Source: Arabidopsis thaliana (taxonomy: Eukaryota; Streptophyta; Magnoliopsida; Brassicales; Brassicaceae). From it: a DNA stretch of 64,000 bases. Both the position numbers and the translations under genes were made by a program. The DNA is taken from NCBI RefSeq assembly GCF_000001735.4, contig NC_003076.8, positions 1,550,001-1,614,000 of the forward strand. The letters are read 5' to 3'. Below the pieces are notes generated by a model. That model made no database searches. It was not told the DNA's origin and saw nothing but the letters and a program-made list of their open reading frames with translations. This document shows positions 44,753 to 56,417 of this stretch, piece by piece (within the stretch, counting starts at the first letter, position 1; the number at the start of each line of letters is the position of its first letter).

Positions 44753-47042
44753 ATGACGACTGTTCACACATTCTCTATATTATTGTTCTTTTGTTCCCTT
44801 TTCTCGGCTTCATTGATTATCGCCAAAGTCCAACACCATGATTTTGTCGTACGTCCTCAATAAAAGTTGCATGTTCATATTGACTAATACACTAATTAAA
44901 TTCATCATCAAGTAGTAATTGTCATTACTTATATTTCTGTGTGCAATCATTTAGATACAAGAGACGCCGGTGAAGAGGCTGTGCAAGACCCGTAACGCCA
45001 TCACCGTCAACGGAATGTTTCCGGGGCCTACGCTCGAAGTCAACAACGGCGACACTCTTGAAGTCAAAGTGCATAACCGTGCTCGTTACAATATCACCAT
45101 CCATTGGTACATTTTACACATCTTATCGGTTTACGTTTTGAAACTTTACCAATATGTTACTTTTCTTCCAAAATTAATAGAAACTTTAAACAAATCAAAA
45201 ATACCACACAAAAAAAGTGAATAAGCTTTATCAAACTTTCTAGTTTTTTTTTTTAATGGGTCACAGTATATATATTTATCACATAATTAAGATATTTCGT
45301 ATATGATAATTTTTTTTTGAAAAACAGGCATGGAGTGAGGCAGATAAGAACCGGATGGGCTGATGGCCCAGAATTCGTGACCCAATGCCCGATCCGACCC
45401 GGAAAGAGCTACACGTACCGTTTCACTATCCAAGGCCAAGAAGGGACATTGTGGTGGCACGCTCACAGCTCTTGGCTCCGAGCCACTGTCTACGGCGCAC
45501 TCATCATTCACCCAACCCCTGGTTCCTCTTTTCCTTTCCCTAAACCGGACCGCCAAACCGCCCTCATGCTCGGTATCCACCATACCATACCGGATTTAAA
45601 ATTTTCCCTATTTGATGCACAAATTTGTTGAATCTCTAATCTAATTAACAAATAAAAACTTAAAATTCAGGGGAATGGTGGAATGCAAATCCGGTTGATG
45701 TAATTAACCAAGCGACTCGAACCGGAGCTGCTCCTAATATATCCGACGCTTATACCATCAATGGTCAACCGGGTGATCTCTATAATTGCTCGACCAAAGG
45801 TAAACAAAAATAAAAACTATATAATATAATTAAGTACTTGATGCATTAAAGTTTCTGAAATATTTTGTAAAATGCAGAGACTGTTGTAGTACCGATAAAT
45901 TCAGGGGAAACAAGTCTCCTACGAGTGATCAACGCAGCTTTAAACCAACCGCTATTTTTCACTGTGGCTAACCACAAGCTCACTGTAGTTGGAGCCGACG
46001 CATCTTACCTCAAACCATTCACCACAAAGGTCCTTATGTTAGGTCCAGGCCAAACTACTGACGTACTTCTAACCGCAGACCAACCCCCAAAACGCTATTA
46101 CATAGCAGCAAGAGCTTACCAAAGCGCTCAAAACGCACCGTTTGATAACACCACAACTACAGCCATTCTCCAATACAAGAAGACGACGACCACTTCTAAA
46201 CCAATCATGCCGGTTTTGCCTGCCTTCAACGACACGAACACCGTGACGTCTTTCTCAAGGAAGTTCAAATCTCTCCGTAACGTCGTCGTACCGAAAACAA
46301 TCGATGATAATTTGTTCTTCACCATTGGTTTAGGTCTTGATAATTGTCCCAAAAAATTCCCTAAAAGCCGGTGCCAAGGCTTGAACGGAACCCGGTTTAC
46401 CGCATCGATGAACAACGTTTCGTTTGTTCTACCGTCGAATTTCTCGCTCTTACAAGCACATTCCAACGGAATTCCCGGCGTTTTCACAACGGATTTTCCG
46501 TCTAAACCGCCGGTTAAATTCGATTATACCGGAAATAACATAAGCAGGGCTCTGTTTCAGCCGGTTAAGGGTACTAAACTGTATAAACTAAAGTATGGAT
46601 CTCGAGTTCAAGTTGTTTTACAGGATACAAACATTGTTACATCGGAGAATCACCCGATTCATCTTCACGGTTACGATTTCTACATTGTTGGTGAAGGGTT
46701 CGGTAACTTTAATCCCAAGAAAGATACTTCTAAGTTTAATCTTGTTGATCCTCCGCTTAGAAACACTGTGGCTGTTCCTGTTAATGGATGGGCTGTTATC
46801 AGATTCGTGGCAGATAATCCAGGTAATGAACAAAAGTTGATTATATCTTTAGTAATAGTTACATTTTGATTTGATATTAGGGGAAATAATGCTGTTATGG
46901 TTTTGAAACAGGGGTTTGGTTGATGCATTGTCACTTAGATGTTCATATAAAGTGGGGTCTTGCTATGGCGTTCTTGGTCGACAATGGTGTCGGAGAATTG
47001 GAGACTCTTGAAGCTCCTCCTCACGATCTACCTATTTGCTAG
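44753..47042 (+). CDS. LAC12: Laccase LAC12
   Basis: Six exons (44753-44848, 44955-45106, 45328-45572, 45671-45799, 45878-46822, 46912-47042) give 565 residues. Signal peptide at 1-24, so apoplastic. All four copper motifs are intact: HWHG (L1, residues 82-85), GTLWWHAH (L2), HPIHLHG (L3) and HCHLDVH (L4, near the C-terminus). The axial T1 position, ten after the L4 Cys, is Leu, as in high-redox laccases. Multiple N-glycosylation sequons (NIT, NIS, NCS, NNTT, NGT, NVS, NFS). Function: oxidises monolignols with oxygen in lignifying walls (family knowledge). Confidence 0.96.
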
Positions 47043-47744
47043 TTTCAATATAAGGAGTCATTTCTGGAAGAAGAATATTTCAGATTTTGGTATTGTATAA
47101 GAAAACGCAAATTAATGAAAAGAGTAACGGTTTTGAGCACAATGTTTTATAAGTGATGTGATGATTGTCAGATGAGATAACAGCGTGAATCAAAGATAGT
47201 TGATAACAATCTTTATATCTCAAAGAACTATGTCAGCGTTTTTAGATATTCTATCAATTTCCTAAATGATAAGTAGTACCATAGGAAATAAAAAAATTCA
47301 ACTTATTAAAGGGTACTCGTCTAAAATATATGGCTCTCAACTTCTTCCATCTCTTGTTATACTTGTATTATCTCGATGCAGGGAAGAAGATCCATCTCAT
47401 CAAATAAACAAAAAGAAGCAAATCATTTAGCACTCAAAGCACTCAAGTTTCAGGGAAACAAGCGTAATAACAAACAAATAAACATGATCAAGATACATTT
47501 GGAAATGAAAGTACACACAGAGCAATGTAATTTTTTGAGACAGTTCAAAACACACAAAGCAAATCCAGTTTAGACAGGGAGATCTCTCACTCTCACACGT
47601 ACACAAGTCTTGCAGAATGCAATTTTCTCATATAAAACATTAAGAAACCATATGATGCATCAGAGATTTACATACCAAATAAAATAATCACACAGTAGTA
47701 TTCATATATAAAAAAGAGTAGGCAAGAAAAACCGGAACCTTTTC
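47043..47744. other. Convergent 3' flanks of LAC12 and the NLR gene
   Basis: 702 bases. LAC12 3' UTR on the left, NLR 3' UTR on the right. The ORF at 47376-47573 is Lys/Asn/Gln-rich and not supported as a gene. Confidence 0.6.
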
Positions 47745-50369
47745 TTAGCTTGGGAAAAAACGCTCCTTAGTCGCTACATCTTCCCATTGAAGCCCTTGCA
47801 GCCATTCTTCTTCTGCATTTATGACAACATTTTGCTTCCAGGCGCTCCTAGAATCAAGTGGAAGTTTTGTTAACTTCGGACAGCTTTTAATGTTGATTTC
47901 CTTCAGTTTCCCAAAAAGCAAAGGATCCCTGTATATGCTCTTCAGTTGCCCCAAATTCCTCAGAGTAAGGAATTCCAGTTCTCGAAACGGAATGACACCT
48001 GCTAACTCACAAGTTTTTTGCAACCTAGATTCCTCAGATCTGCTTATAATGTGTTCTATATCGGGTAAGCATACCACATATAGAGTAGCTAGATGTGGAG
48101 CAAAAACCAGCCATGTCAAGTCCTTGAGACCAGTGCAGTTATCTAATCTCACTTTGCGGAGGTTAATAAAGGATATGTCCCTCCGAACCCTCGGTCCAAC
48201 TATCTCAGACTCGTTGCTGCTTGACCCTTCTATCTCTATCTTCGGTATATGCGAGTCTTGAATTTCGAGGAAGCGACTACTCGAAATCGTTGCAAGTGGC
48301 ACTTTGAGTGACTGATAATATGACTGCTCATCGAGAGTTAAACCTTCGGTGTAGCTGCTGAACCTCGTATCCCCAAGAAAAATTTCCAAACCAGAGGAGT
48401 TTCTCAAGGTTATAGTTAACAGATATAAATGCTTCATGGCTTGTATCTGCCTCACTAGCTTGTCAGTTATATCTATTCCAGAAGCATACAATTTCAGAAC
48501 TTCCAAATTCGGTAAATCATGTATCTCATAGATACGTTTCAGCATGTACGTATGCTCCAAATTCAAGTATAACAGGTTTCTCAGTGCGTACAACCCATCT
48601 GGAAGGCTCGTTATCCCAGTGCATGACAGATTGAGAAACCGTAAAGAGTAAAGTGGTGAAAAGCTGGGCAACTCTATCAGGTTTGGATTCAAAGAAAGAT
48701 CTAATACCATAAGGATCGGCACATGCGACAAAAATTCACGTGAGATCTTCCTTAATCTGTTATCTCGAAGGAGTAAGGTTTCGAGCTTGGGACAGTGAAG
48801 ACTTTCGCATGCCTCTTCGATCTGATTGTATATCAAGGACATCCTCCTCACAGCTTTCTGGTCCTCAATCTTTGGAATGTCTCTTAGTTGAGCATTGGCT
48901 TCCACAACAAGAACATTCTTTTGTTTCTGGTCACCACATCCTGATGATATCCACAGAGCCATTTCGCGAACCACATCATGCATCTTTACTTTTTCTTTGG
49001 TTTCACTCTCCTTCAGTAAATATGCACGAGTGAGAGTGCCGATGATTGTATAACCCTTATAATTTATACCTTTAGAACCAAGTATAATACCCTGGCCTAC
49101 CCAGTACTCTATCAAGTCATCTTTTCCTATTTCATAGTCTTCAGGAAACAAGGCACTAAAAAGGAAGCAGGACTTGGTCTTCTCACACTTTAAGTCATCG
49201 TAGCTAAATTTCAAAATGGAAAGAATATCCGCTTCTATACCTGAGAAAACACCAACAGCGTCATGCCACTCTTCGATGGACTTCTTGCGAGCCATGGTCT
49301 CGCCAATGACATTGAGAGCAAGTGGCAAGCCATTGCACTTTCTTGCTATTGATTTTGCAACTTCGGGAATCTTTGGATGACTTTCCAATGTCTCTTTCAT
49401 GTTCCTCGTGAACAAATCCCAGGCATCATCCCACATCAAACATGTTACCTCTATCTCCTTATCTACCCCCATTTTCCCGCAAACTTCATTAGAACGACTT
49501 GTGAATGCTATTTTACTTCCATTTCTTTTAGGAACCGGAATTCCAATGTTTGCTAAATCCACCTTCGTCCACATATCATCCAACAATAGCATATACTTCT
49601 TATTCTCTAAAGACCTCTTTATGGTTGATGCTATCTCATTTTCTGTTTTTTGTTCCCATCCCTCGTTGTAGAGATCTAGTCTTTTTCCAATGTCTTCTTG
49701 AATCCTCTTAACAGTTGGGTTTTTAGACACTACAACCCATATTGCAATGTCAAAATCGTTGCTTACTGTGCGGAACTTGTTGTTGATTTGAGAGAGGAGG
49801 GTGGTCTTGCCTACTCCCCCCATACCATATATACCCAAAAGCCCAACTCCCACTTCCATCATACTATTCCATGTTGATTCAACAATTGCCTCTTGACCAA
49901 CTATCTCCTGGTGGAAAAGCCTTTCCTCCACCTTTGGTATAGGACCTTTTTGAGCAACTTCATCAAAAACGCCTTTAGATAGAAGATTCTCAACATCTTG
50001 CAACTTGTTGATTACACTTTTACTATAGTCGTAGCTATATTTACATCTCTTAGAACAATATTGGCCACAACATAAATTATCTATTTCTTCATCGCTTTGC
50101 GAGAGGATATCATGGGCTTCACATACCCTACTTTCGACCTCAGAAAGCCATTGTTGGACTTCATCCAATAGGTTTAGACCTCTATCTTCTTGTACCTTAA
50201 TCCTTTTCAACAAATCATCTCGTCTTGCCTCCAACTGTCGTACAGTTTTCTTTAGAGCCGCTACATGATCTACGAGGTTGCGGAAGCGATTTTGGTTCCT
50301 GCTAAGGCAGCTTGTAAGGTTATTAACAGCCTGGTCACAGGATATTGCCACAGAGAAGCAGGCTCCCAT
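47745..50369 (-). CDS. CC-NBS-LRR disease-resistance protein, RPS5-like clade
   Basis: Intronless ORF of 874 residues, probably AT5G05400. N-terminus MGACFSVAIS has Gly2 (myristoylation) and Cys4 (palmitoylation), as in RPS5, predicting plasma-membrane location. CC domain ends near 140. NB-ARC motifs intact: P-loop GIYGMGGVGKTT (179-190), kinase-2 MLLLDDMW (260-267), RNBS-B SKIAFTSRS, GLPLAL (348-353), RNBS-D CFLFSALFPEDYEI, and MHD (463-465). About ten LRRs follow from ~510. A probable 5' UTR intron runs 50391-50837 (minus-strand donor CTCT|GTAAG, acceptor GGTAG). Family role: intracellular immune receptor; the recognised effector is not known. Sits head-to-head with DREB2A 2.3 kb away. Confidence 0.95.
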   Translation of the reverse strand: MGACFSVAISCDQAVNNLTSCLSRNQNRFRNLVDHVAALKKTVRQLEARRDDLLKRIKVQEDRGLNLLDEVQQWLSEVESRVCEAHDILSQSDEEIDNLCCGQYCSKRCKYSYDYSKSVINKLQDVENLLSKGVFDEVAQKGPIPKVEERLFHQEIVGQEAIVESTWNSMMEVGVGLLGIYGMGGVGKTTLLSQINNKFRTVSNDFDIAIWVVVSKNPTVKRIQEDIGKRLDLYNEGWEQKTENEIASTIKRSLENKKYMLLLDDMWTKVDLANIGIPVPKRNGSKIAFTSRSNEVCGKMGVDKEIEVTCLMWDDAWDLFTRNMKETLESHPKIPEVAKSIARKCNGLPLALNVIGETMARKKSIEEWHDAVGVFSGIEADILSILKFSYDDLKCEKTKSCFLFSALFPEDYEIGKDDLIEYWVGQGIILGSKGINYKGYTIIGTLTRAYLLKESETKEKVKMHDVVREMALWISSGCGDQKQKNVLVVEANAQLRDIPKIEDQKAVRRMSLIYNQIEEACESLHCPKLETLLLRDNRLRKISREFLSHVPILMVLDLSLNPNLIELPSFSPLYSLRFLNLSCTGITSLPDGLYALRNLLYLNLEHTYMLKRIYEIHDLPNLEVLKLYASGIDITDKLVRQIQAMKHLYLLTITLRNSSGLEIFLGDTRFSSYTEGLTLDEQSYYQSLKVPLATISSSRFLEIQDSHIPKIEIEGSSSNESEIVGPRVRRDISFINLRKVRLDNCTGLKDLTWLVFAPHLATLYVVCLPDIEHIISRSEESRLQKTCELAGVIPFRELEFLTLRNLGQLKSIYRDPLLFGKLKEINIKSCPKLTKLPLDSRSAWKQNVVINAEEEWLQGLQWEDVATKERFFPS

Positions 50370-51255
50370 CTCTCATAGATTCTCAAATTCCTACCAGAGA
50401 GATTAATATACAAATTCCTTTCCTAATGTTTTAGTTTATTAACTGAGGTGTGTGCACGATCATTCGGGTTGACCACCAATCTTGGCATCCAGTCATCTAC
50501 GACTCGATCAAATATTTATGTTATTTTAAAAATGAACTGTAACCAAGATAACATTTTTTTCATAAGGTCAACGACCCTTGGGATGTTAACAGAGCCAAGT
50601 TTAGTGAGCACTATGTGCTCGTTTTTTCTTAACACAATTCTAACGTGGTTTGGCCAAGCCAAGTCAACATTTTACTTACATCTCGTTTTCCAATAATGGT
50701 TTTGTAATCGATAACCTAAATCATTGTAATGAATGCGTTCCTCCCTATCGATCCTAGGCCTTAGACAATGCTGAATGATTCATAGCCACGCGAATAACCT
50801 ATTCATACTAATATGGAAAGAAAGAAGCCAAACTTACAGAGCTCTTCTCACGGTCGTCGAAGAAAAGAGAGTCTACAGTCAGCAACAAAATTAGTGTTGC
50901 CATCATGGCATCATCTTGCAGCTTTTTCCGCACAAATAATTTATCATCCAAATGTTGTTCACTAAACCAAAAACAAACAAGCATTACAGCGAAGAAACCA
51001 ACTCGTAGATACAGATTTCCAAATTCATGCCTTATTTAGACCAATAAAAACTGAAATTTCTCTTCAGCGAAAAAAAAAACAAACAAACTGAAATTTCATA
51101 TAGATCCAGAAGATAGAAACTTGTAGGCTCAATCGACTAGACTAGAAGATGCTCACCCGATCGTGCTTGAGATAGCGAGATAGTAGCAACACCGACGGTA
51201 GAAATAAAATGGACGACACCCATCCAATGGGCTAATTTAGATTAACGGGCTTTAA

Positions 51256-51371
51256 GGGTTTGATAATGGATGTTAATTAACTGAGGCACATGGGATTGTA
51301 TCACGTAGGCAATGGGTTTGATAATGGATGTTAAGTAACTAAGGCCCATGAGGTTGAAGTACGTAGGCAAT
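51256..51371. repeat. Two 58-bp tandem direct repeats
   Basis: Units 51256-51313 and 51314-51371, both starting GGGTTTGATAATGGATGTTA and ending ACGTAGGCAAT. They differ at about ten positions in the middle. Confidence 0.9.
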
Positions 51372-52040
51372 TGCGTGAGCTTACGTTAGCGATGCCGTTA
51401 GAGACACGTAGTGGATGAAGTGGCTTTGGTTAGCAAAGGACACATGAGGCACATGCAAAGGCTATAAATGACTGCTGCTTTGCTACAACTTGCGATTCCC
51501 AAATTTTATAAGGTAATGGACCCTATCACCTCTGCTCGAAGCTAAGCCACCCAAGTTTGAGCTTCACCATTTGACACGTCTCTAGCTAATACTTAATGCT
51601 TAAACTTTAAACTAATACTTCATGTTTAAGACATTTCTGGCTGACACATTTATGAATTCGCTCTATGTCGTACGTACACCGGAAACCTTTAATTTTACAA
51701 TATTAACCGTGATCTTTTTAAAAATATCTATATAAACGATAAGTATCTCATCAAAACAAAATTGAATAATGTGCACGTTTGTAAAAACTAGAAAAACAGG
51801 CAATAAACATCATCATCCAATTACACATCTAGTAAGTGTGATGCAGTGGCAAACTGGCAATAAACCAAGAAAAATCGAGAAAGAGCAGATGAGACAGTGT
51901 TGTGTTGTCAGGGTTAATAAAAAAAAAATGAAGATATTTTAAAATTTCATAATATTTAAATAATGAAGTAGTTTTATGATCTTATCCATAAATCAATTTT
52001 AAAAAGGTTTAAACTTTACTTTTCCGTATCAACAGCGTGT

Positions 52041-52180
52041 TTCGAGAAGATTCGGGAGGACACTCGTCGAACGGAAAAGTCGTCTAAGCCTTTATGTTCG
52101 AATCAAAAACTGACACGTAACCTTGCTCTCAAACAGAAAAATAAAATAATGTTAGAAAAATCTAGAGAAGGCTATAAATA
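52041..52180 (+). promoter_or_regulatory. DREB2A promoter: heat-shock element, ABRE and TATA box
   Basis: TTCGAGAAGATTC at 52041-52053 is a perfect three-unit HSE (TTC-GAA-TTC in alternating phase). GACACGT at 52112-52118 is ACGTGTC on the other strand, an ABRE core. The TATA box CTATAAATA is at 52172-52180. DREB2A is known to be induced by heat, drought and ABA. Confidence 0.7.
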
Positions 52181-52649
52181 CTCCGTAGATACTTTGTCTT
52201 CCTTAGATATTTTGATTTCTGCTAAAGCTGTCTGATAAAAAGAAGAGGAAAACTCGAAAAAGCTACACACAAGAAGAAGAAGAAAAGATACGAGCAAGAA
52301 GACTAAACACGAAAGCGATTTATCAACTCGAAGGAAGAGACTTTGATTTTCAAATTTCGTCCCCTATAGGTACGTTGATTTCTGATTTCTTACAAATTTT
52401 CAATTAATTTCTCTGATTAGGTCTCGTCAATTGGTGATTCTAGGGTTTATCTTCGTCTTTAGGTTTTCGATTATTTCCTTTTAGGTATAGCTGTGAAATT
52501 GGGAAATTTTAGGTGTTCCTAATTTGATAACAAATAAGTAAATCGATCTGATTTTGAACCAAGTTTAAGTTCTCTTGCCTTATGTTTCAGCTTGTGTTCT
52601 GATATTGAAGTGTTGTTGTATTGTAGATTGTGTTGTTTCTGGGAAGGAG

Positions 52650-53657
52650 ATGGCAGTTTATGATCAGAGTGGAGATAGAAACAGAACACAAATTGATACA
52701 TCGAGGAAAAGGAAATCTAGAAGTAGAGGTGACGGTACTACTGTGGCTGAGAGATTAAAGAGATGGAAAGAGTATAACGAGACCGTAGAAGAAGTTTCTA
52801 CCAAGAAGAGGAAAGTACCTGCGAAAGGGTCGAAGAAGGGTTGTATGAAAGGTAAAGGAGGACCAGAGAATAGCCGATGTAGTTTCAGAGGAGTTAGGCA
52901 AAGGATTTGGGGTAAATGGGTTGCTGAGATCAGAGAGCCTAATCGAGGTAGCAGGCTTTGGCTTGGTACTTTCCCTACTGCTCAAGAAGCTGCTTCTGCT
53001 TATGATGAGGCTGCTAAAGCTATGTATGGTCCTTTGGCTCGTCTTAATTTCCCTCGGTCTGATGCGTCTGAGGTTACGAGTACCTCAAGTCAGTCTGAGG
53101 TGTGTACTGTTGAGACTCCTGGTTGTGTTCATGTGAAAACAGAGGATCCAGATTGTGAATCTAAACCCTTCTCCGGTGGAGTGGAGCCGATGTATTGTCT
53201 GGAGAATGGTGCGGAAGAGATGAAGAGAGGTGTTAAAGCGGATAAGCATTGGCTGAGCGAGTTTGAACATAACTATTGGAGTGATATTCTGAAAGAGAAA
53301 GAGAAACAGAAGGAGCAAGGGATTGTAGAAACCTGTCAGCAACAACAGCAGGATTCGCTATCTGTTGCAGACTATGGTTGGCCCAATGATGTGGATCAGA
53401 GTCACTTGGATTCTTCAGACATGTTTGATGTCGATGAGCTTCTACGTGACCTAAATGGCGACGATGTGTTTGCAGGCTTAAATCAGGACCGGTACCCGGG
53501 GAACAGTGTTGCCAACGGTTCATACAGGCCCGAGAGTCAACAAAGTGGTTTTGATCCGCTACAAAGCCTCAACTACGGAATACCTCCGTTTCAGCTCGAG
53601 GGAAAGGATGGTAATGGATTCTTCGACGACTTGAGTTACTTGGATCTGGAGAACTAA
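52650..53657 (+). CDS. DREB2A: Transcription factor DREB2A (AP2/ERF)
   Basis: Single coding exon, 335 residues starting [11 protein letters not shown]; a 5' UTR intron (52370 to about 52590) precedes it. Basic NLS regions RKRKSRSR and KKRKVPAK lie near residues 19-60. The AP2 domain is residues 78-135 ([42 protein letters not shown]) and binds DRE (A/GCCGAC). Residues 136-165 are the Ser/Thr-rich negative regulatory domain with PEST character ([16 protein letters not shown]). That domain is bound for degradation in unstressed cells (published work on DREB2A). The acidic C-terminal third ([26 protein letters not shown]) is the activation domain. Confidence 0.98.
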   Translation: MAVYDQSGDRNRTQIDTSRKRKSRSRGDGTTVAERLKRWKEYNETVEEVSTKKRKVPAKGSKKGCMKGKGGPENSRCSFRGVRQRIWGKWVAEIREPNRGSRLWLGTFPTAQEAASAYDEAAKAMYGPLARLNFPRSDASEVTSTSSQSEVCTVETPGCVHVKTEDPDCESKPFSGGVEPMYCLENGAEEMKRGVKADKHWLSEFEHNYWSDILKEKEKQKEQGIVETCQQQQQDSLSVADYGWPNDVDQSHLDSSDMFDVDELLRDLNGDDVFAGLNQDRYPGNSVANGSYRPESQQSGFDPLQSLNYGIPPFQLEGKDGNGFFDDLSYLDLEN

Positions 53658-54039
53658 ACAAAACAATATGAAGCTTTTTGGATTTGATATTTGCCTTAAT
53701 CCCACAACGACTGTTGATTCTCTATCCGAGTTTTAGTGATATAGAGAACTACAGAACACGTTTTTTCTTGTTATAAAGGTGAACTGTATATATCGAAACA
53801 GTGATATGACAATAGAGAAGACAACTATAGTTTGTTAGTCTGCTTCTCTTAAGTTGTTCTTTAGATATGTTTTATGTTTTGTAACAACAGGAATGAATAA
53901 TACACACTTGTGAAGCTTTATGGGCCTTAGTGTGTCTCACAATATTTGAAATCGTAAGAGGAAAAACTATACGATCTCCACAAAAAAACTCATCATTGGA
54001 TTGAGTCTTAGGAAGTTCTCTAGGGATTAGAGGGCAGCT
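53658..54039. other. Convergent 3' flanks of DREB2A and FKBP15-3
   Basis: 382 bases with nothing beyond 3' UTR-like sequence. Confidence 0.6.
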
Positions 54040-55243
54040 TTATTTAACATTAAGCAGCTCGACATCAAAGACCAGCCAAGAGTCAGGGGGAATGCTACCA
54101 GCACCTTCCGCACCATACCTGTGAGCCAGACAATTTTATCATCTCTCATTAAAAAAAGCTTAAAATAAAACATCACATTATGGAAAAATAAAAAAAGATT
54201 TGCAAAGGCTTTACCCCATTTCTGGAGGAATTGTAAGCTTTCTTTTGCCACCAACAAGCATTCCTTTAGAAATTTACAAAAAGAGATCAAAACAACACAC
54301 CATTTGACCATATTTAGTGAAGAAAAACCAGTAAGAAACTAGCTAGGTTACCATTAAGGCCAACATCCAATCCCTTAATGACTTTTCCAGCATCTGTATG
54401 TGTAACAGCAAGCACATAAGTATCCAAGTACCACTCACACATTAATAAAGCTCTTACTTTCGCATCAAGTTATAATACCAACCTAGACGAAACTTATAAC
54501 GTGATTTTCCAACGGTGGAATCGAAAATCTTCCCATTCCCCTGAAGCTTTCCAGTATAATGGACACTTACCTGCACTCAGAGACAATAGACTGACCTCCA
54601 ACAAATATTTGCACACAAACTACAACAGTTTAGGACTAAATGCTCATACCCTTTTGCCAGGCTCAGCTTTCTTGCCGTTGGGGTTTCCCATGCATAACTC
54701 TTCAACAATGAGGCCATCTAGGTCAGGCGTTTGCTTCTCAACACTAATAGAAAAGGCTTTACTCTCCACTGTAGCTTCCTCACTTATCTTCTCATTCTTC
54801 TTAGCAGATTCAGATGGGGACATGGAGCTTTCACTCCTGCAATAATATCAAAAGAAAAAAGCATAGAAATTTATAAGATGGGAAAGAATTTGAAAGAACC
54901 ATTTACTTGTGAGCTAATAATATCGAATACCAATAACAAATGTACTAACTGATATATCCCAAATGACATGACTACTTTTGATTACCCCAAAAAGAACAAA
55001 GTACTTAAGGCAGAAGAATGGACTGAAGTCAAGTAGCCAAAGGAAACCTCAAGCTGACTTCTATTCATTGTTTTGAAAAGAGTATGCCGGAGGATCTTAT
55101 ATATGAAGGAATTTAGTTAAAACCATTTCAATAAGAAAAGCTAAATTTTACAGTAATATTTGAATTGTGGTTATAGGATACAAAAGTGACTGGAGAAGGA
55201 TAGAAAAGTTAATTTACCTGCTTTTTGGAATGGCTGCATCCAT
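54040..55243 (-). CDS. FKBP15-3: FKBP-type peptidyl-prolyl isomerase FKBP15-3
   Basis: Six exons (55218-55243, 54650-54836, 54483-54570, 54352-54393, 54215-54263, 54040-54118) give 156 residues from ATG 55243 (context GCCATGGAT). A shorter form from ATG 54823 (MSPSESAKKN) has 143 residues, the length I recall. N-terminus is acidic and Lys-rich; the FKBP domain covers [48 protein letters not shown] and SWLVFDVELLNVK. No signal peptide. It resembles the C-terminal domain of nuclear FKBP43/53. Begins 31 nt after the stop of the RRM gene on the same strand. Confidence 0.88.
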
Positions 55244-55274
55244 GGCAGAAGGATCTTGGAGAGGAGGAATAGGT

Positions 55275-56270
55275 TTACTGAAATTGACGCGGCGGCGAAT
55301 GAGGCGTATAGGTATTTCCGGTTTGGCAGTCACCCAATACAGCTAATTTGCGTCCTCGCATGTAGCTCCCATTAAGTTGAGTCACGGTATCAGCTACGTC
55401 TTTTCCGTGAACAACAGCTCTAACTGAGCTGAAAAATGATCAACAAAATACACAAGTCTCTAGTCGTTAAAGAGTAATAATTTTAAATAAATTGAAAGTT
55501 GGGTAACATGGGAGAAAGAAGCCTCAAACCTCTCTTTGACAAAATGGAGGCGTATGATATTTCCATATGGAGAGAAAAGTTTAACCAAAGCCCTCGAGAT
55601 TTGACTCTTCCTAAGCGAAGTATCATATCCTTCAACTCTTACAATAACCTTACTGCAGTAATAGGATATTGCCGGAGATGATAAACATTATTATTATCAA
55701 CAAATCTTATTTTTTTAAGAAATCAGTGTTTACTCGTTTGCGTGTGCCGGATACGGATAAGCCTCAACAGAGACATTCCATCCTCCCACGTTAACTTGAG
55801 CTGATGAGTTGGAAAGAAATGGAGGAGGAAGAAGCCACCAAAACCTGTTGAGAATCGTATTAGTCTCATCAAATTTTAAGGGAATATAAATCTCCCAGAT
55901 CTCTCCACATGAAGAGAAATGTTCTGCCAACGCCGTGTAGAGATCATCAAGCGGAAGACCAGTGTCATATCCCGTAACCTTAATCCTCCCAACGTCACTG
56001 CAATAATAATAATACTATCAACGTGACATCTGAAAACATGCATCACCTTACACATACCAAATTCTCAATTTACCTCAGTTTTGGAATGTTATTCCGTTTC
56101 GCTCCCTAAAAAGTACAGGAGATCAAATCAGAAACACTTGCACTGCTAACTAACTTGCAAGTACTTTTCTTACAAACTTGTGAAGAAACCATCAATTGAG
56201 AAACAAAGATAAGAAACCAGAGTGAATCAGAAAAGCCATAAGAGTAGAGTACCATGGTGGATGAGAACAT
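55275..56270 (-). CDS. RNA-binding protein with two RRM-like domains
   Basis: Five exons (56253-56270, 56074-56105, 55734-55997, 55530-55652, 55275-55428) give 196 residues; probably AT5G05430. RRM1 begins RIKVTGYDTGLPLDDLYTAL and has AEHFSSCGEIWEIYI, then an unusual aromatic insertion (LNRFWWLLPPPFLS). RRM2 begins VIVRVEGYDTSLRKSQI with LVKLFSPYGNIIRLHFVKE and ends with GSYMRGRKLAVLG. Both have the alternating beta-alpha pattern, but the canonical aromatic RNP1/RNP2 residues are partly missing, so RNA contact may be weaker or by another face. It appears to be a plant-specific type; target unknown. Stop is 31 nt before the FKBP15-3 start. Confidence 0.83.
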
Positions 56271-56417
56271 GGCTAAAATTTGTTCGACAAGAGCGAGACT
56301 CGATAACCCTTTTAACAGATTTAATTTAGGTCTGAAGAGGGCATTTATAGTTGTTTTTTTCTTTTTATTTTGGGCCTTGAATTAGTTAGCCCCATATGGT
56401 TCCTATTAAGTATCTTA

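Larger units (their letters stand above)
50370..52649. other. Divergent promoter region of the NLR and DREB2A, including 5' UTRs
   Basis: 50391-50837 is the probable NLR 5' UTR intron; 50838 to about 51150 is 5' UTR exon and promoter. 51256-51371 is a 58-bp tandem repeat. DREB2A regulatory sites are near 52041-52180, and its 5' UTR has an intron from 52370 to about 52590. Confidence 0.7.

Noticed and set aside
47376-47573. 65-residue Lys/Gln-rich ORF
   Set aside because: AT-rich 3' UTR composition, no motif, and antisense to the likely NLR 3' end.
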